From: Aquificaceae bacterium
Lineage (GTDB): Bacteria > Aquificota > Aquificia > Aquificales > Aquificaceae
Length of the DNA: 8,048 bases
Reading direction: 5' to 3'
NCBI GenBank assembly: GCA_015490115.1
Contig: WFYM01000126.1
Span: forward strand, 1-8,048
The notes under the pieces were generated by a model that saw only the letters and a list, made by a program, of their open reading frames with translations, was not told the origin of the DNA and searched no databases. The translations under genes and the position numbers were made by a program. Shown here piece after piece: positions 6,068 to 8,048 of the stretch. Within the stretch, counting starts at the first letter, position 1. The number at the start of each line of letters is the position of its first letter.

Positions 6068-6088
6068 GTTCCTTATATTTATAACGGC

Positions 6089-7540
6089 TCATTCTATCCC
6101 GAGTTTATGCCAAAGCTCATCTATCTTCCTCTTTACCTCCGGGTCCATCCTTATTACCTCGGGCCATTCCCTTTTGTATCCCTCCTCCCTCCACTTGGTG
6201 GTCGCGTCCACTATCATCTTACCTCCGAAGCCGACCTCGTTTGTGGCGTGGTCGAGGACGTCTATCGGACCTTTGAGGATCAAAACGTCCCTTGCGGGAT
6301 CCACGTTGTTCCCCCAAGCCCAGAGGACCTGACCGAGGTCGTGGACGTCTATCCAGTCGTCGAAGACAACTATGTGCTTTTCGAGGGACATGAGACCCAG
6401 TCCGAGTAGTGCGTAAGCCACCTTGTAGGCGTGTCCGGGGAACCTCTTCTTTATCGAGACGAAGCAGAAGTTGTGAAAGCATCCCTCAGCGGGCAGGTGG
6501 TAGTCGACGACCTCCGGCAGGTTGAACTTTATGAGGGGAAGGAATATCCTCTCGGTAGCCCAGCCGAGATACTTGTCCTCCTGAGGTGGTATCCCCACTA
6601 TGGTGTGTAAGTATATGGGGTCCCTCCTCATGACAATTGCGGTAACGTGCATCTGGGGGTATTTTTCGACGGGTGTATAATACCCCGTGTGGTCGCCGAA
6701 GGGTCCCTCGTCGACGAGGGGTTCTTCCGGGTCCACGTAACCCTCTATGACTATCTCCGCATTCGCGGGGTATTCGAGGCTGACGGTAACACCTCTTACG
6801 AGTTCGACTGGTCTCTCCATTATGATCCCGGCGAAGAGGTACTCGTCCACCTCGGGCGGGAGGGGTGCTGAGGCGACGTATGGGAGGGGTGACTCTCCTC
6901 CTATGGCTACCGCTACTTCGAGCCTTTTCCTCAGCCTCTTCGCCTTCCAATAGTGGTGGTTCCCGTCCTTGTGGATCTGCCAGTGGACGGCGAGCCTGTC
7001 CTTGTCGAGGACTTGGAGCCTGTAAAGACCCACGTTCCTTATACCGCTTTCCGGGTCTTCGGTTATCACCTGACCGAAGGTTATGTATCTACCACCGTCT
7101 TTAGGCCAGCACTTGGGTATGGGCAAGGAAAGAAGGTCCGGATCTTTTATTACAACCTCTTGGACGGGAGCCTTTTTGACCGTCTTCGGTATGGCGTCGC
7201 TCAGTTTTTTTAGCTCCGGTATCTTCTTTATTTTTTCGAGGAAGGTCTTCGGGACCTCGGGTCTCAGTATCCTGTAGAGCTTCCAGCCTATGTCCTCTAA
7301 GTTCTCGTATCCGAGAGCCATCTTTATACGCTTCTCGGAGCCATATATATTGGCTACTATCGGTATGTCGTATCCTTTTACGTTTTCGAAGAGAAGGGCT
7401 TTCCCGCCTCCGGGTAGCTTCGTTGTCCTGTCTATTACTTCCGTTATCTCGAGGATGGGGGAGAGGGGTTCCTTTATACGGACGAGTTCCCCTTCCCTCT
7501 CGAGGGCTCTTAAAAACTCACGAAGGTCCTTAAAGGGCAT
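6089..7540 (-). CDS. UbiD-family prenylated-FMN decarboxylase, probably menaquinone pathway
   Basis: A cytoplasmic decarboxylase that uses prenylated FMN. At 483 residues it is full length. The prFMN/metal and acid-base positions fit family spacing: Asn169 and Arg174 (RNVGLYR) are five apart as Asn168/Arg173 in Aspergillus Fdc1, and Glu273/Glu278 in EEPLVDEGPFGDHTGYY match Glu277/Glu282. The Arg-Glu-Glu triad is therefore intact. The C-terminal GGKMIVDATTKW...REWP block resembles the group annotated as menaquinone biosynthesis decarboxylases (dihydroxynaphthoate decarboxylase, MqnL) as well as 4-hydroxy-3-polyprenylbenzoate decarboxylase UbiD. I favour a quinone role but cannot name the substrate. 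No UbiX/MqnM flavin prenyltransferase is nearby. ATG 7540 is the natural start (MPFKDLREFL matches family N-termini). There is no Shine-Dalgarno sequence; TAAAAT ends 6 nt before the ATG. Confidence 0.9.
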   Translation of the reverse strand: MPFKDLREFLRALEREGELVRIKEPLSPILEITEVIDRTTKLPGGGKALLFENVKGYDIPIVANIYGSEKRIKMALGYENLEDIGWKLYRILRPEVPKTFLEKIKKIPELKKLSDAIPKTVKKAPVQEVVIKDPDLLSLPIPKCWPKDGGRYITFGQVITEDPESGIRNVGLYRLQVLDKDRLAVHWQIHKDGNHHYWKAKRLRKRLEVAVAIGGESPLPYVASAPLPPEVDEYLFAGIIMERPVELVRGVTVSLEYPANAEIVIEGYVDPEEPLVDEGPFGDHTGYYTPVEKYPQMHVTAIVMRRDPIYLHTIVGIPPQEDKYLGWATERIFLPLIKFNLPEVVDYHLPAEGCFHNFCFVSIKKRFPGHAYKVAYALLGLGLMSLEKHIVVFDDWIDVHDLGQVLWAWGNNVDPARDVLILKGPIDVLDHATNEVGFGGKMIVDATTKWREEGYKREWPEVIRMDPEVKRKIDELWHKLGIE

Positions 7541-7563
7541 GGTGTTATTTTAAAATACTTAGC
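7541..7563. promoter_or_regulatory. Candidate palindromic bidirectional -10 element, ubiD / wzz-like
   Basis: The 23-bp gap contains a perfect 12-bp palindrome TATTTTAAAATA (7546-7557). Read on the + strand, TAAAAT (7551-7556) ends 7 nt before the GTG at 7564. Read on the - strand, TAAAAT (7552 down to 7547) ends 6 nt before the UbiD ATG at 7540. Neither gene has a Shine-Dalgarno sequence here. The most economical reading is one symmetric -10 serving both genes as leaderless transcripts. This is inferred from sequence. Confidence 0.55.
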
Positions 7564-8048
7564 GTGAGCGAGGAGAAAAGGGAAGCTTACGAGGAGGAGA
7601 TAGACCTATACGAGCTTCTCCTCAAGCTCAAGAGAAGGTGGAAGATAATTTTTGGAACCGTTTTTGTTTTTCTTGTTATTGCTTCCCTTTATGTTCTTAT
7701 CATGAGACCGGTTTACAAGTCTTCGTTTACAGTTAAGGTTCCGAAATTTTTTACTCCGGCGGAAACTGTAAGGTATATAAACTACATACAGAAACTCCTT
7801 AAAGAGAAGAGGTTTGAGGATGTGATGCAGATACTTAACTTAAGTGAAGAGGAAGTTAAAAATATTTACAAAATTTCTTCGAGGGAGCTGAGAGGAGCTA
7901 AACAAACCGTCGAAGTTTCTATTGAAGTATATGAACCGAAACTTATAAGCAAATTAGCAAACAGTATTTTAGATTATTTAAACAGAAATGAATATATTTT
8001 GGAGCGTATAAATATTAAAAAACAGGAGATAGAGGATAAAGTAAAAAC
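7564..8048 (+). CDS. Wzz-type polysaccharide chain-length determinant, N-terminal part
   Basis: The N-terminal 161 codons of an inner-membrane polysaccharide co-polymerase that sets O-antigen or exopolysaccharide chain length; it runs off the right edge. The start is GTG 7564, giving VSEEKREAYEEEIDLYELLL. The layout is that of the Wzz domain: a short acidic cytoplasmic lead ending in EIDLYELLLKLKRRWK (residues 12-27), one membrane segment (about 28-47), the RPVYKSS motif just outside it (48-54), then a periplasmic alpha/beta region ending in a charged helix (about 143-161) that probably begins the coiled coil. Whether a C-terminal tyrosine-kinase domain follows cannot be seen. From about base 7630 codon use changes sharply (GTT, CTT, ATT, TTA, AAA) and G+C drops to about one third, unlike every other gene here. 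This suggests that the gene opens a horizontally acquired surface-polysaccharide cluster. Confidence 0.85.
   Translation, partial: MSEEKREAYEEEIDLYELLLKLKRRWKIIFGTVFVFLVIASLYVLIMRPVYKSSFTVKVPKFFTPAETVRYINYIQKLLKEKRFEDVMQILNLSEEEVKNIYKISSRELRGAKQTVEVSIEVYEPKLISKLANSILDYLNRNEYILERINIKKQEIEDKVK

Noticed and set aside
5928..6332. 134-codon hydrophobic + strand ORF facing ubiD
   Set aside because: Antisense to the end of ubiD and to the 67-codon ORF; its Ser/Leu-rich character is what antisense of Arg/Glu-rich coding gives.
6705..6720. Perfect 16-bp palindrome CCCTCGTCGACGAGGG in ubiD
   Set aside because: It encodes the conserved active-site stretch leading to Glu278 using codons common here (CTC GTC GAC GAG), so protein constraint plus codon bias explains it.
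6486..6950. 154-codon - strand ORF inside ubiD
   Set aside because: Same strand, different frame of ubiD; extreme Arg content and no recognisable domain.
1..8048. Defence system, CRISPR array, mobile element or RNA gene
   Set aside because: I looked on both strands for direct repeats, terminal inverted repeats, transposase or nuclease motifs and tRNA-like structures and saw none; nearly every base is in a housekeeping-type gene.

Overview
This window looks like a compact chromosomal segment of a thermophilic bacterium, most likely an Aquificales/Aquificota-type organism. I infer this from codon use (Arg almost only AGG/AGA, Ile mostly ATA, heavy GAG/AAG/CTC), from very tight gene packing with functionally unrelated neighbours, and from the gene set (archaeal-looking phosphatidylinositol-phosphate synthase, RtcB RNA ligase, menaquinone-type UbiD decarboxylase). 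Genus is not determinable from this sequence alone.

Layout, left to right: (1) the C-terminal 235 codons of an FtsI/PBP2-type penicillin-binding protein (+, entering from the left edge); (2) bioD, dethiobiotin synthetase (-), overlapping the PBP tail-to-tail by 30 bp; (3) a ChaN/Tiki-fold protein (+), divergent from bioD with 17 bp between start codons; (4) recR (-), overlapping the ChaN gene tail-to-tail by 79 bp; (5) a CDP-alcohol phosphatidyltransferase, probably a PI-phosphate synthase (-), co-transcribed with and overlapping recR by 11 bp; (6) a glutamate/aspartate:cation symporter of the DAACS family (+), divergent from 5 with 24 bp between preferred starts; (7) rtcB (+), 5 bp after 6; (8) a 67-codon basic ORF (-) whose tail overlaps rtcB by 30 bp; (9) a UbiD-family decarboxylase (-), just upstream of 8 in the same direction; (10) the N-terminal part of a Wzz-type chain-length determinant (+), divergent from 9 with 23 bp between starts and running off the right edge.

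The genes do not form one pathway. They cover cell-wall synthesis, biotin, a possible haem or metalloprotease-like function, recombination, phospholipid synthesis, amino-acid uptake, RNA repair and quinone synthesis. At 7564 a surface-polysaccharide locus appears to begin: within that gene G+C falls from about 53% (7561-7620) to about 33% (7621-8040), which suggests a different origin.

The most striking organisation is in the junctions. All three convergent junctions overlap (30, 79 and 30 bp). All three divergent junctions are only 17-24 bp long, and each holds a TATAAT-like hexamer on each strand 6-7 nt before the start codon, with no Shine-Dalgarno sequence. This is the geometry of leaderless transcripts fired in both directions from one shared, nearly palindromic -10 element. 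By contrast recR, which is internal to an operon, has a strong Shine-Dalgarno sequence. No RNA genes, CRISPR arrays, insertion sequences or intrinsic terminators were found, and there is no gene-free stretch above about 25 bp.
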